Both the position numbers and the translations under genes were made by a program. This document shows, piece by piece, positions 17,137 to 25,534 of a stretch of 64,000 bases of DNA. Source of the DNA: Clostridia bacterium (GTDB lineage: Bacteria > Bacillota > Clostridia > Christensenellales > Aristaeellaceae); contig JAFYFC010000029.1 in the NCBI GenBank assembly GCA_017543905.1, forward strand, positions 62,001-126,000. Direction: 5' to 3'. The notes below the pieces were generated by a model that was given only the letters and a program-made list of their open reading frames with translations, ran no database searches and was not told where the DNA came from. Within the stretch, counting starts at the first letter, position 1, and each line of letters starts with the position of its first letter.

Positions 17137-18141
17137 ATGTACGTATTCAGGATGGCACCCAAATACCGTTACGGCGAGATGACCCCGTGGGGCGGCGACA
17201 ATCTGAGGCTCTTGTTCGGCAAGGACGCGCCGGAGGACCGCGTGGGCGAAAGTCTCGAGGTCAGCGACCTTAAAGGTCTCGAAAGCGTGATACTGAACGG
17301 AGAATACGCCGGAAAGACGCTTGCCGACGCGCTCGAGGACGATTACCACGGCATTACAGGCACGGACGCAAAGCCCTTCCCGCTGCTTCTTAAGCTGCTC
17401 GACGCGAGGGACACGCTCTCCGTGCAGGTGCATCCCGGCGACGAATACGCGCTTGCGAACGACGGAAAGCTGGGCAAGACCGAAGCGTGGATGGTGCTTA
17501 ACGCAGAGCCGGGCAGCCGCATCGCCTACGGGCTGGAGCCTACAGATATGCCGCTTGAGCAGATCGTAGACGAGGGACGCTTCGAGGAAGCGCTGCACTG
17601 GGTATACCCGCGTCCCGGCGAGGTGTATTACATACCCCACGGCTGCGTGCACGCGCTGGGCGGCGGCGTGATGGTGTACGAAATACAGCAGTCCTCCGAC
17701 GCCACATATCGCTTCTGGGACTGGGGACGCGTAGGCAAGGACGGAAAGCCGCGCGAGCTGCACCTTAAAAAGGCGCTGGACGTAACGAGAGCGGATTTGC
17801 ATCTGGACAAAATAGCAGGCGCAACCGTGCTCCGCGAGGGCGGGAGCATAACGCATTATATCTGCGACGACAATTTCGCGCTGATGCGTCTTAACGTATG
17901 CGGAAAAATGCCGCTCGAATTCAGTTATATGGCGTTTGTGACCCCAACCGAGGAATGCGAGATCGGCTGGGACGGGGGCAGCGTCACGCTTAACCCCTTT
18001 GAGACAGCTCTCATCCCGGCGTCCTGCCAAGGCGCGTACATAAAGGGCCGCCTGACCGCGCTGTGCTCCTCGCTGCCCGAAAAAGAAAAGCTGCGGGCAG
18101 AGCTCGGCTACAGGGCGGAAAACGTGGCGGGTCTGTTATAA
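17137..18141 (+). CDS. manA: Mannose-6-phosphate isomerase, class I
   Basis: 334 residues, the short Bacillus-like form of the zinc enzyme that interconverts mannose 6-phosphate and fructose 6-phosphate. The cupin metal site is visible: LSVQVHPGDEYA (Q97, H99), GKTEAWMVL (E116) and PHGCVHALGGGVMVYEIQQ (H172). SSDATYRFWDWGR is the family's active-site strand. A longer frame extends upstream inside argS, but ATG 17137 follows CAGGAGG at 8 bases and starts exactly at the domain (YVFRMAPKYRYGEMTPWGG). It probably supplies or consumes mannose 6-phosphate in glycan metabolism; it ends just before a bidirectional terminator. Confidence 0.95.
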   Translation: MYVFRMAPKYRYGEMTPWGGDNLRLLFGKDAPEDRVGESLEVSDLKGLESVILNGEYAGKTLADALEDDYHGITGTDAKPFPLLLKLLDARDTLSVQVHPGDEYALANDGKLGKTEAWMVLNAEPGSRIAYGLEPTDMPLEQIVDEGRFEEALHWVYPRPGEVYYIPHGCVHALGGGVMVYEIQQSSDATYRFWDWGRVGKDGKPRELHLKKALDVTRADLHLDKIAGATVLREGGSITHYICDDNFALMRLNVCGKMPLEFSYMAFVTPTEECEIGWDGGSVTLNPFETALIPASCQGAYIKGRLTALCSSLPEKEKLRAELGYRAENVAGLL

Positions 18142-18169
18142 GTATATTATTCCCATTTAGAATAAAAAG

Positions 18170-18207
18170 CGTCCGGCAGGTACGGTCATATCCGCCCCTG
18201 CCGGACG
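18170..18207. terminator. Bidirectional intrinsic terminator between manA and the MgtC-like gene
   Basis: Perfect 11-base stem (CGTCCGGCAGG at 18170-18180 with CCTGCCGGACG at 18197-18207). T-rich tracts lie on both sides: TTCGTTTT in the plus direction and CTTTTTATT in the minus direction, so it can serve both convergent genes. Confidence 0.85.
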
Positions 18208-18218
18208 TTCGTTTTGGC

Positions 18219-18932
18219 CTATCTGATTTCCTCGACGAAGCTGACGTATTCGATAGTCGAAAGAGCGTCGATTATCTCCTTGTGCGTCTTGTACTTTTTT
18301 ATTTCCTCGCCAGTGATAGTAAGGCTTATCGAATAGACCCCAAGTCCGGAATTCGTATATGCGGGGTTCGATTCTATATCGTCTATGGTCAGGCCGAGCT
18401 TGCGAAGTATGGTCAGAAACTCGGCAAGGTCGTGACGGTCCCTGAGCTCCAGATGTATCTCAAAGTGGTTCGAACGATTTTTAAGATAGATTTCGAGCGT
18501 CGGCAGCGCGGACAGGCAGCTTATCAGCGCGACGAACATGCACAGCGACACCGTGTAGTAGCCCGCGCCCGCGGTAAGCCCGAGTATGCCGCACGCCCAC
18601 AGCCCCGCGGCGGTCGTAAGCCCCTTTATCTGGCTGCGCGCCGAATACAGTATCGAGTACGTGCTGATGATCGCCACGGCTATTACCGCCGCCGCGGAAA
18701 CGAACGGGAAGCCCGTTTTTCCGCTCGACATCAGGAATTCGTCAAGCAGCATCGCGCACGCCGAGGCGAGGCAGATTATTATGAACGTGCGCAGTCCCGC
18801 GCTGTGCCGTTTGTTTGCGCGCTCGCACCCGATTACTGCGGACAGAAACACCGACAGCAGGATTCTGAGCACGACCGAGCCCGCGTTTAATTCTCCAGCC
18901 CACGAGCCTAAAAGCTTGATCAGGGGATCCAT
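18219..18932 (-). CDS. MgtC/SapB family membrane protein
   Basis: 237 residues. An N-terminal half of about five membrane segments carries the MgtC pattern (LRILLSVFLSAVIGCERANKRHSAGLRTFIIICLASACAML and PFVSAAAVIAVAIISTYSIL); the arginine-glycine-like E-R pair and the charged GLRT loop are typical. The C-terminal 90 residues form a small ACT-like cytoplasmic domain (HFEIHLELRDRHDLAEFLTIL). Family members are linked to magnesium stress and membrane energetics. ATG 18932 is chosen because GGAGGT is 6 bases upstream. It follows the DUF3089 gene by 16 bases; antiporter, DUF3089 and MgtC-like genes appear to form one operon. Confidence 0.88.
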   Translation of the reverse strand: MDPLIKLLGSWAGELNAGSVVLRILLSVFLSAVIGCERANKRHSAGLRTFIIICLASACAMLLDEFLMSSGKTGFPFVSAAAVIAVAIISTYSILYSARSQIKGLTTAAGLWACGILGLTAGAGYYTVSLCMFVALISCLSALPTLEIYLKNRSNHFEIHLELRDRHDLAEFLTILRKLGLTIDDIESNPAYTNSGLGVYSISLTITGEEIKKYKTHKEIIDALSTIEYVSFVEEIR

Positions 18933-18948
18933 ATCAATACCTCCGTAA

Positions 18949-19932
18949 TCATCTGCAGGATGCAAGATACAAATTCGTACGAAGCGCGATGTTCTCCTTC
19001 AGATTCATAAAGAAAAACATATAGTCGTACAGGTGGTAACTGCCCTCCGGAAACAGGTAAAGTCCGGGAGGATAGTCTGATGCGGATATGTCGGTCACTA
19101 CGAGTTCGCCCCTGCTGCCTATGTACGCACCGCACAGTTCAGCCGCAGGAGCCGCTCCTTCGGACATGACCGCGCCTTTATTGAGCGTTTTGTCTGCGGG
19201 AGTGCCGTCCGTTTTCCAGTTCAGCGGATTTATGGACAGAGTCTTAACTCCGGCGGGCAGTATGATAGTCTCAGTCAGGCTGCCGTCCTCGCAGTCGAAG
19301 CTCACGACCGTTCCGAGATCGGTCTCGGACTGTGCCGGCACGATATCGGGATAATCCCGGACGAGCTCCTCCGTAACCGTCCAGCCGATCGCGTATACGG
19401 TTATCAGACGGCTTCGAAGCTCCTGCGCCTGATTGGTATCCCCGCAGAAATACTCCTTGAGCAGCTCGACGCACATCTGCGCGCCCTGCGAAAACCCCGC
19501 CAGAATAATGCCGCGCCCGTCGTTTTCATGCTCCAGATACCAGCTGAAAGCTTCAGAAACGTCTTTATACGCGGTTTGTGCCGCCTGCTTCTGTTCCCCG
19601 GCGGAGAGTTTGAATACGTTTGTGGACATCTGGCGGTAATACGGAGCGTACAGTCTGCCCGAGTCTTCATAAATGCCTTTCTCCAGGTCCAGCGCGCTTA
19701 CAAAGCGCCCCCTCAGCTTTTCGTTCAGGTCGAAGGCGTTGGCAGGGCTTTTTGTATCCACCGTCGGGCAGATAAGGAATACGTCAGCCGGCATGTCTTC
19801 ACCCAGACGAAAATACGCCCAGTTCGACCGATCTGCGTAATCCAGAGGCTCTGCGGGCGTATTCTCCGCCGTGCCCCAAAAAGCCGCTAGAAGAATCAGC
19901 GCGCACAAAACAAGCGAAATCAGTTTTTTCAT
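18949..19932 (-). CDS. Secreted DUF3089 alpha/beta-hydrolase-like protein
   Basis: 327 residues. MKKLISLVLCALILLAAFWGTAEN is a signal peptide. The mature protein matches DUF3089 (DUF numbers recalled from memory): YADRSNWAYF, VFLICPTVDT, YAPYYRQMS, and a nucleophile elbow GIILAGFSQGAQMCVELL with serine in G-F-S-Q-G. A later Asp and His would complete a triad (candidates lie in the C-terminal third). This suggests an exported esterase- or lipase-like enzyme; substrate unknown. ATG 19938 is an alternative start; no strong ribosome site favours either. It lies between an antiporter gene and an MgtC-like gene. Confidence 0.8.
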   Translation of the reverse strand: MKKLISLVLCALILLAAFWGTAENTPAEPLDYADRSNWAYFRLGEDMPADVFLICPTVDTKSPANAFDLNEKLRGRFVSALDLEKGIYEDSGRLYAPYYRQMSTNVFKLSAGEQKQAAQTAYKDVSEAFSWYLEHENDGRGIILAGFSQGAQMCVELLKEYFCGDTNQAQELRSRLITVYAIGWTVTEELVRDYPDIVPAQSETDLGTVVSFDCEDGSLTETIILPAGVKTLSINPLNWKTDGTPADKTLNKGAVMSEGAAPAAELCGAYIGSRGELVVTDISASDYPPGLYLFPEGSYHLYDYMFFFMNLKENIALRTNLYLASCR

Positions 19933-19985
19933 CGTCATACTCTTTATACGCATTACTTCCGTCGTTTTACACATTCAGATAACGT

Positions 19986-21422
19986 TCAGCGGTTTATGAA
20001 GCCGCCGCGTCTGTGGCGGCTTTCGTACTGTTCGTACGCCGCCTCCGTAAACGCCTCTTCATTTTCGTCCGCCGCACGGTTCACGCGCGCGGGAAGATCC
20101 GCGCGTATCTTCTCGAGCCGTCTGACCAGCTTTTCCGCCTCGCTGAGCTGCTCGCCGCCCGCTCCGGTTTCGGGCACGATGTCTTCTATTTTATTCGAAT
20201 ACGAGCCCGACAGGTACAAAGAGAGCTTCGCGCACCCCGGCCCGATCATTTCGTACAGCACCGAGGAGGCGAGGATTATCGTCTGCAGACTGGTGCCTAT
20301 GTCGTTTCCCAAAAGCCGCGCGCACATATCCGCAAGGCCTATCGCAACGCCCGCCTGCGGTATGAGCGCGAGCCCGAGATATTTTCTGACCTTTGCGGGC
20401 TTTTTCGTAACCAGACAGCCAAGATACGAGCCGCCCATTTTGCCGCAGATACGCGCGGCGAAATACACGATGCCCGCCGCCATCAGAGACACGCTGCCGG
20501 TGTCGGCGCGCGTAAACAGCGTATCGAGCCGGAAGGAAAGCCCCGAACGCACGAAGAACAAAAGCAGTATCGGCGGGGAAAAATAATTGAGCTGCTTGAA
20601 CAGCTTGTCGTCGCCTGTCATGTTTATGTATACGGTGCTCATGCACATGCAGCCCAAGAGCGGCGATACCTCCATCGCGCTGCATACCCCGCAGAACGCG
20701 AACAGCAGACCTATCGCGATTATCAGGCGGTTGTCGGTGGAATGCTTGCGCTGCATGGAGATCGTGAGCGCCACTCCGAAAACGCCGCCCAGTACGAACG
20801 CGCCTATGTTTTTGAGGATAGGTATAACGATCTGCTGCGTCACTCCCCCGCCCGCGCCCGTAAGCGCGTGCGCGGCGGAAATCGCCACCGAATACGCGGT
20901 CAGTGCGACCACGTCGTCAAGCGCGACGACCTGCAGAAGCGTATCCACGAATTCGCCCTTCGAGCCGGTCTGCCGTATCGTCATCATCGTGGACGCGGGA
21001 GCCGTCGCGGAAGCAAGCGCCGCCAGCACGAGCGAGAACGCAAGCGGCAGCTTGAGCACCCAGTACGACACCAGAAATACCACGAGGCTTGCGACCAGCG
21101 CCTCGAACAAGGTTATCACGACGATTTTCAGTCCGTTTTTACGGAGCGTTTCGACCTTGAAATATTCTCCCGTCGAAAACGCGATGAAGGCCAGAGCTAT
21201 ATCCGGCAGAAAAGACGTGCCGCTTATCACCTGCGCGGGCACCGCCTTAAGGCAGTACGGCCCCAGCAGTATGCCCGTTATGATATAGGCCGTCACGTTG
21301 GGCAGCCTTACGAGCTTGGTCAGCCGCGTCATGAGGTATCCCGCAAACAGCATAAGCGCAAGCGCGATTATAACGGCAGAGGGCGAGCCTGTTCCTGCCT
21401 GAGCATACAGCTTTTCGAACAT
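19986..21422 (-). CDS. Cation:proton antiporter (CPA2, KefB/GerN-like)
   Basis: 478 residues with about 12-13 membrane segments in the first 390 residues. The N-terminus (IIALALMLFAGYLMTRLTKLVRLPNVTAYIITGILLGP) and PDIALAFIAFSTGEYFKVETL are typical of CPA2 monovalent cation/proton antiporters, and the core helix LQVVALDDVVALTAYS carries the paired aspartates expected for proton-coupled exchange. The 70-residue C-terminal tail is charged and lacks a RCK/TrkA domain, so nucleotide gating is unlikely. It begins with ATG after GGGGGTG. It is first in a run with DUF3089 and MgtC-like genes, consistent with ion or pH homeostasis. Confidence 0.92.
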   Translation of the reverse strand: MFEKLYAQAGTGSPSAVIIALALMLFAGYLMTRLTKLVRLPNVTAYIITGILLGPYCLKAVPAQVISGTSFLPDIALAFIAFSTGEYFKVETLRKNGLKIVVITLFEALVASLVVFLVSYWVLKLPLAFSLVLAALASATAPASTMMTIRQTGSKGEFVDTLLQVVALDDVVALTAYSVAISAAHALTGAGGGVTQQIVIPILKNIGAFVLGGVFGVALTISMQRKHSTDNRLIIAIGLLFAFCGVCSAMEVSPLLGCMCMSTVYINMTGDDKLFKQLNYFSPPILLLFFVRSGLSFRLDTLFTRADTGSVSLMAAGIVYFAARICGKMGGSYLGCLVTKKPAKVRKYLGLALIPQAGVAIGLADMCARLLGNDIGTSLQTIILASSVLYEMIGPGCAKLSLYLSGSYSNKIEDIVPETGAGGEQLSEAEKLVRRLEKIRADLPARVNRAADENEEAFTEAAYEQYESRHRRGGFINR

Positions 21423-21472
21423 GCGCTCACCCCCTGTGTTCAGATTAATCTATAATTATCGCCGTGCAGCGG

Positions 21473-22360
21473 TCAGTACTGACGCTTTTGCTTGTGCGGC
21501 GTCTTCATGCGCCCTTCCGCAAATTCGAACCAGCCCTTCAGGTACTCGCTTATTTCCTGCGGCATAGTCTCCATCGACATATGCGCGCTGGTTATGTAAT
21601 GCACCTCGGTATCCGGCAGGCTCTTTAACAGCCTTTCGTCGGGCCGCGGCCCGAAGGGATCGTTTTTGCCCCAGATCAGCATTATCGGAGCGGCTACCCT
21701 GTACGCCTTCTCAGGCAGACGGTATCCCTTGGCGAACAGCTCGAACAGCGTCTCCGTCCTGCCCTCGCGGTAAAACTCGCGGTGCAGGTTGTATACCCGC
21801 TCGTCGGTCAGACGCTCGCCGTACAGCTTATAAAGCTTCGCTCCGAAGCGTTTTATGCTGCCGGCCCGGTATTCGTATGCCTTCGTATACAGCCATCTGC
21901 CTAACCTTCCGGATACGAACGAGCGGGAGAGCGAGGTGGTAAATCTGTGCGTGACCGGAGATATCAGCGTGCGGGACGCGACGCCGTCGGGCTGCGTGCG
22001 CGTCATCTCCAGTATCACGGCGCAGCCGCTGCCGTGTGAAACCAGATGCCACTTGGACGGCGGATCCCCGCGCGAGATTTCGACCTCGTCCAGCACGCCC
22101 CAGAGTATGGCGGAGCGGGTCGCGTTGTCCTGCGGCGCGTCCACGGGAGTGTGCCCGAAGCCCGGCAGCTCGAATGCCACGCACAGGCAGCCCTGACCTG
22201 CGAGTATGCGGCACAGCGCGTCCCAGCTTTCGGCGTCGCCTATGGGAGAAGTGACGAACGCCGCGCGCCTGAGTACGTTGCCGTCCGCAGGCGTATATAC
22301 CTTGAAGCGCACCCGCGTGCCGTTAAAGCGCAGGCGGAACAATTCAACGCGCGGTCTCAA
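21473..22360 (-). CDS. Alpha/beta hydrolase
   Basis: 295 residues with the usual alpha/beta-hydrolase order: an oxyanion-type strand (VCVAFELPGFGHTPV), a nucleophile elbow WHLVSHGSGCAVILEM (serine in H-G-S-G), an Asp in IMLIWGKNDPFGP and a late histidine in YITSAHMSMETMPQEI. A cap domain lies between about 145 and 230. It begins with TTG at 22360, 7 bases after GGGAG, with no better ATG in frame. A promoter of its own (22395-22423) overlaps the end of the rqcH gene region. Substrate unknown; esterase or lipase-like is the safe call. Confidence 0.82.
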   Translation of the reverse strand: MRPRVELFRLRFNGTRVRFKVYTPADGNVLRRAAFVTSPIGDAESWDALCRILAGQGCLCVAFELPGFGHTPVDAPQDNATRSAILWGVLDEVEISRGDPPSKWHLVSHGSGCAVILEMTRTQPDGVASRTLISPVTHRFTTSLSRSFVSGRLGRWLYTKAYEYRAGSIKRFGAKLYKLYGERLTDERVYNLHREFYREGRTETLFELFAKGYRLPEKAYRVAAPIMLIWGKNDPFGPRPDERLLKSLPDTEVHYITSAHMSMETMPQEISEYLKGWFEFAEGRMKTPHKQKRQY

Positions 22361-22394
22361 GCTTTCTCCCTCCGAATACCTTTAAGTGTAATGT

Positions 22395-22423
22395 ATTATA
22401 CCACCAGTCAGGCTGTATAGCAA
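22395..22423 (-). promoter_or_regulatory. Promoter for the alpha/beta hydrolase gene
   Basis: Minus strand TTGCTA (22423-22418), 17-base spacer ending in TGG, TATAAT (22400-22395). The start codon (TTG 22360) lies 34 bases downstream. Confidence 0.8.
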
Positions 22424-22430
22424 GCGGTTT

Positions 22431-24146
22431 TCAGCATTTATCCACCTGCGGTTTGTAAACAGGCGCGTTTAGCGTGCGCTGATGGGTGTATGTAACGAAG
22501 CCCGGCCTCGCGCCGGACGGCTTTTTTACGTACTTTCTCGCGGTCGCGTCCACCTCGGCGGTGCCTGCGGCGCCCGCGCGCGAATAATACGCCGCGATCC
22601 CCGCCGCGTATAAAAGCGTCTCGGGCGAGGGCTGTGCGCTCCTTATTATCACGTGCGAGCCGGGCACGTTTTTGGCGTGCAGCCAGATTTCGTCCGGCTG
22701 CGCGGAAAACGTAAGCGCCTCATTCTGCGTATTGTTGCGTCCCGCGTAAATCCTGGTGCCGTCGGGCGCGGTAAACTCCATCGGGCGCGAGGGCTCGAAC
22801 GCCTTTTTCTGGCGGCGGGAAAGCGTGTCCTTTATGTATCCCGCGCCGACCAGCTCCTCGCGCAGCTCGGCAAGCGAGGCCTCGTCAGTGCATTTGTCGA
22901 GATTGTCCAGCTGTCCATCCAGATATTCCAGCTCCCTGAGCGCCGCGTCTATCTGCTCCGCAGCCGTTTTGCGCGCGACCTGAGCCTTTTTGTACAGCTT
23001 GAAGTAACGCTGCGCGTTCGCGCTCGCGTTCAGCTTTTCGTCGAGCTCCACGGTTATGAACGCTTCGTTTTCGTCATAGTAATTCGGAAGCGATACCTGC
23101 TTCATTCCCTTTTTGACCAGATAGGGACTCGCGGTGAGCATTTCGCCCTTTATGCGGTATTCGTCGCTGCGCGCCGCGCCGTCGAACACCTCTCTCTGCA
23201 CGGACAGCTTTTTTTCCGTCCGCTCGATATGCGTTTTGAGCACGCGGCTTATACCCGCCGATTTTTGTTTCAAGCGTTCGGAAAGCTCGCGCAGGCGGTA
23301 AAACTCGTCTGCCGCCTCAGAAAGCGTATCGTATAAGCGTGCCCTTTCTCCCGCACGGGATTTATACTCGAACGCGTGCAGCTCCCGGGCGGAGCCGTCC
23401 GTGTCCTCTATGATGCGCGGAGACGGCGTGGAGAGTATGTCGCCGACTGCGCTTACTATCGCGCGCGCGTACGCTCCCGCGTCGTCTGTATAAGAGCTTG
23501 CGTCCCCGCACACGCGGTAAGCGAGCTCGTGTCCCAGCGGCAGCGAAACTCCGCTTATGCTGTCGCGTATAAGAGCGGCAAGCAGACCGCTTTTCGCATT
23601 CAGCCGTTCGCGCAGCGCTTCTTCGCTCAGGCTGGTAAATTCAAGCTTGCCGTGCGCTGGCGGCTCGCGGTACTTAAGTCCCGGCAAAACCTCCCTGAAC
23701 GACGAGAGCGTTTCGTTGACGCGGCGCGCGCATTCGAGTATCTTCCCCTCTGAATTTACGAATATCAGGTTGGAATGCTTGCCCATAAACTCGCAGTACA
23801 GCGTTTTTTTCGCGTTGTCCCCGAGCTCTGTGGTATGCTCGAATTCGAAGGCGAGTATGCGGTCGGCGTTTATCTGACGCACGCGCGTAAGCCTGCCGCC
23901 GATCAGGTGCTTGCGCATGAGCATGCACAGCGCGGGCGGCTCGAGCGGGCTTATCTGTTTTGTGCGCGTAACGTGCGCCCGTCCGCTTTCGGCGCTGGAT
24001 GACAAAAGCAGCATAAGATTTTCGCCCGGGCAGCGCAGTGTGAGTATTATTTCGTCGCGCTCCGGCTGCTGCACCTTGTCCACGCGCGCGCCCGAAAGGC
24101 GTGCGTCGAGCTCTTTTGCGAGATGATAAAAAGTAATGCCGTCCAT
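22431..24146 (-). CDS. rqcH: NFACT family protein RqcH (ribosome quality control)
   Basis: 571 residues with the full bacterial RqcH plan: NFACT-N (1-150, MDGITFYHLAKELDARLSGARVDKVQQP), a helix-hairpin-helix/coiled-coil middle (about 270-430), and NFACT-R at the end (IYAGRNNTQNEALTF, IWLHAKNVPGSHVII, ATARKYVKKPSGARPGFVTY). The functional Asp-Arg pair sits in NADRILAFEF (about D95-R96), the residues needed for binding tRNA-Ala and making alanine tails on stalled nascent chains in Bacillus. Older annotation would call it fibronectin-binding protein. ATG 24146 is preceded by TTGGAG at 5 bases; TTG 24161 and ATG 24149 are alternatives. It has its own promoter. Confidence 0.93.
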   Translation of the reverse strand: MDGITFYHLAKELDARLSGARVDKVQQPERDEIILTLRCPGENLMLLLSSSAESGRAHVTRTKQISPLEPPALCMLMRKHLIGGRLTRVRQINADRILAFEFEHTTELGDNAKKTLYCEFMGKHSNLIFVNSEGKILECARRVNETLSSFREVLPGLKYREPPAHGKLEFTSLSEEALRERLNAKSGLLAALIRDSISGVSLPLGHELAYRVCGDASSYTDDAGAYARAIVSAVGDILSTPSPRIIEDTDGSARELHAFEYKSRAGERARLYDTLSEAADEFYRLRELSERLKQKSAGISRVLKTHIERTEKKLSVQREVFDGAARSDEYRIKGEMLTASPYLVKKGMKQVSLPNYYDENEAFITVELDEKLNASANAQRYFKLYKKAQVARKTAAEQIDAALRELEYLDGQLDNLDKCTDEASLAELREELVGAGYIKDTLSRRQKKAFEPSRPMEFTAPDGTRIYAGRNNTQNEALTFSAQPDEIWLHAKNVPGSHVIIRSAQPSPETLLYAAGIAAYYSRAGAAGTAEVDATARKYVKKPSGARPGFVTYTHQRTLNAPVYKPQVDKC

Positions 24147-24175
24147 CATGACTCCAATCAACGTAGGATTTATTT

Positions 24176-24204
24176 ATTATATAATGAATCGTCCGATTTT
24201 GCAA
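24176..24204 (-). promoter_or_regulatory. Promoter for rqcH
   Basis: Minus strand TTGCAA (24204-24199), 17-base spacer, TATAAT (24181-24176), 30 bases before the start codon. Confidence 0.78.
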
Positions 24205-24212
24205 CTTGACAG

Positions 24213-24257
24213 ATAAAAAAACGGGGACGCGGCAGAATCGTCTTTGCCGTGACCCCG
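24213..24257 (-). terminator. Intrinsic terminator after the DUF4430 gene
   Basis: On the minus strand ACGGGGTCACGGCA pairs with TGCCGCGTCCCCGT (arms about 24245-24258 and 24221-24234, few mismatches), followed by a run of T residues (24220-24213). Confidence 0.85.
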
Positions 24258-24433
24258 TTTGTGCGTCCGGAACGCTTTTTTAAGGATCGTTCCGGTTTCC
24301 CAGAGTGTTATGCTGCAGGGCTTTTATGCTGCCAGCTCGGCTTCCGCCGCTTCAGCGAAAATGCATACCGGCGGCACCAGCACCATATCCTCTGAGACGG
24401 CGCTGACTACGAACGGCATATCCGCGGTGACGG

Positions 24434-25018
24434 TTATGGTGACCGTGCCGTTTCGTCCGTCACATATTCGGTGGCTTCACCGTTTATCGTAATGACTGCG
24501 CCCGCCACAGGCAGCGTGACCGGCGTCCAGTTCTCGTCGAAGCCGGCCGCGCACAGCGTCAAAGTGACCTCGTCGCCTGCGCCGGCGGTCCGGAACTCAG
24601 CGTCGAAATAGCAGAACGTATCCGACCATGCCGCCGTATCGGTATATACGAACGCGTATACGGTATCGCCGTCCTGAACCGGATCGGCAAGGCTCATGGC
24701 CGAAACGTTGTTGACGTAGTAACCGTAGCTGCCTCCGTTTTCGACGCCCCAGAGCTTCGTAAGGGAAAGTCCCCAATCGCTCATCGCGGAAGCATAGCCG
24801 TCCCCGCCCTCAAAGTACAGTTCATGCGCCAGATACAGCGCGTCGTTTATGGTAAGAGCGCCGTCCTCGTCGATATCCGATACGCTCACAGGCGCGAGCG
24901 CGGTCATGAGCGTTCCGTTTGCAATGCTTACGTACACCACGGTTTCAGCCGTATCCTCGGCATAAGCCATACTGAGCGCCAGTGCAAGCATCAGAAGTCC
25001 GCAGAGCAGTTTTTTCAT
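24434..25018 (-). CDS. Secreted DUF4430 (transcobalamin C-terminal-like) protein, probable frameshift at 3' end
   Basis: 194 residues as read. MKKLLCGLLMLALALSMAYAED is a signal peptide. DIDEDGALTINDALYLAHELYF (about 48-70) is a dockerin-like/EF-hand-like segment. ENGGSYGYYVNN, then DPVQDGDTVYAFVY, matches the DUF4430 fold related to the cobalamin-contacting C-terminal domain of transcobalamin and intrinsic factor (family link recalled, not searched). The reading frame ends abruptly within a beta-strand region (EYVTDETARSP). One missing G near 24449 would continue it with GTVTITVTADMPFVVSA and end at 24324 with a terminator 67 bases beyond, so the gene is probably frameshifted. A cobalamin riboswitch lies upstream on the same strand. 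Start ATG 25018 has AAAGGAG. Confidence 0.72.
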   Translation of the reverse strand: MKKLLCGLLMLALALSMAYAEDTAETVVYVSIANGTLMTALAPVSVSDIDEDGALTINDALYLAHELYFEGGDGYASAMSDWGLSLTKLWGVENGGSYGYYVNNVSAMSLADPVQDGDTVYAFVYTDTAAWSDTFCYFDAEFRTAGAGDEVTLTLCAAGFDENWTPVTLPVAGAVITINGEATEYVTDETARSP

Positions 25019-25038
25019 ATCAGATACTCCTTTGTTTT

Positions 25039-25044
25039 ATTATA
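25039..25044 (-). promoter_or_regulatory. Possible local -10 box of the DUF4430 gene
   Basis: TATAAT on the minus strand preceded by CATG, 20 bases from the start codon. The -35 region (GCATAC) is poor, so this is weak; it matters because it lies downstream of the repeat that separates gene and riboswitch. Confidence 0.35.
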
Positions 25045-25095
25045 CATGCGGTCGTCCGCGTGTATGCGATAAACTGGTGGGGCTGACAGCCCCCT

Positions 25096-25458
25096 CGATC
25101 AAAATGAATCAGAGATTCATTTTGATCGGTTTGGCTTTCTGCAGCTTGATAAAGTGCTTGGATAAAACGTTTGGCTTTTGGGAGAGCTGCAGCAGGTTTG
25201 CAATTTTTGCTGAAATGCCTGCGGGCATTTCCGGGTGCAAGGCGCACCGCCTCAAATCACAGATTTGAGCCGCTGCGTCCCGCCGAAGGCGGGATTGATT
25301 TGCCAACGGCAAATCAACCTCAAACTGTAAGGCAGCGATTATTTGCTCCGGTCGTCTTCGCTGCGCTTCGCAAAAATCGCTCCTCGCGGCGTGCATGCCG
25401 CCGCTGCGGATTGAAGTTGGAAGGGCTCGCCCCTCCAGCCTCCCCCGGGGCTTTGTAC
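25096..25458. repeat. Palindrome-array intergenic repeat, copy A (about 363 bp)
   Basis: Non-coding repeat closely related to 46351-46635 in inverted orientation. It begins with a perfect 15-base palindrome (CGATCAAAATGAATC, loop AGA, 25096-25128), then TGCAGCTTGATAAA-type sequence, a stem GAAATGCC/GGCATTTC with loop TGCG (25212-25231), then three palindromes missing from copy B: CTCAAATC-ACA-GATTTGAG (25251-25269), CCCGCC-GAA-GGCGGG (25279-25293) and GATTTGCC-AAC-GGCAAATC (25297-25315). After GCGATTATTTGCTCCGGTCG it ends with GC-rich stems and CCCCCGGGGCTTTGTAC. Short open frames in it are not conserved in copy B and are taken as spurious. No transposase is present. Confidence 0.85.
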
Positions 25459-25468
25459 TTATGCAAAA

Positions 25469-25500
25469 GCGCCTTTGCCGTACGTAAATGGCAAAAGCGC
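25469..25500 (-). terminator. Hairpin downstream of the cobalamin riboswitch (possible expression platform)
   Basis: Minus strand GCGCTTTTGCC pairs with GGCAAAGGCGC (11 bases, one G-U), followed by TTTT. A second small stem TCACCGA-TCAG-TCGGTGA precedes it. Its place just after the aptamer fits a transcription-terminating expression platform, though the T run is short. Confidence 0.5.
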
Positions 25501-25534
25501 AGGCTCACCGACTGATCGGTGACCGGCTGCACAC

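Noticed and set aside
20013..21455. Plus-strand open frame of 480 codons opposite the antiporter gene
   Set aside because: Its protein is a poor Arg/His/Gln-rich sequence without domains, and the opposite strand holds a clear antiporter with membrane helices. GC-rich codon use makes long shadow frames.
25032..25532. Small open frames in repeat copy A (for example 25320-25532 minus with GTG)
   Set aside because: They are not conserved in copy B and run through palindromes; the GTG at 25532 lies two bases from its apparent ribosome site.
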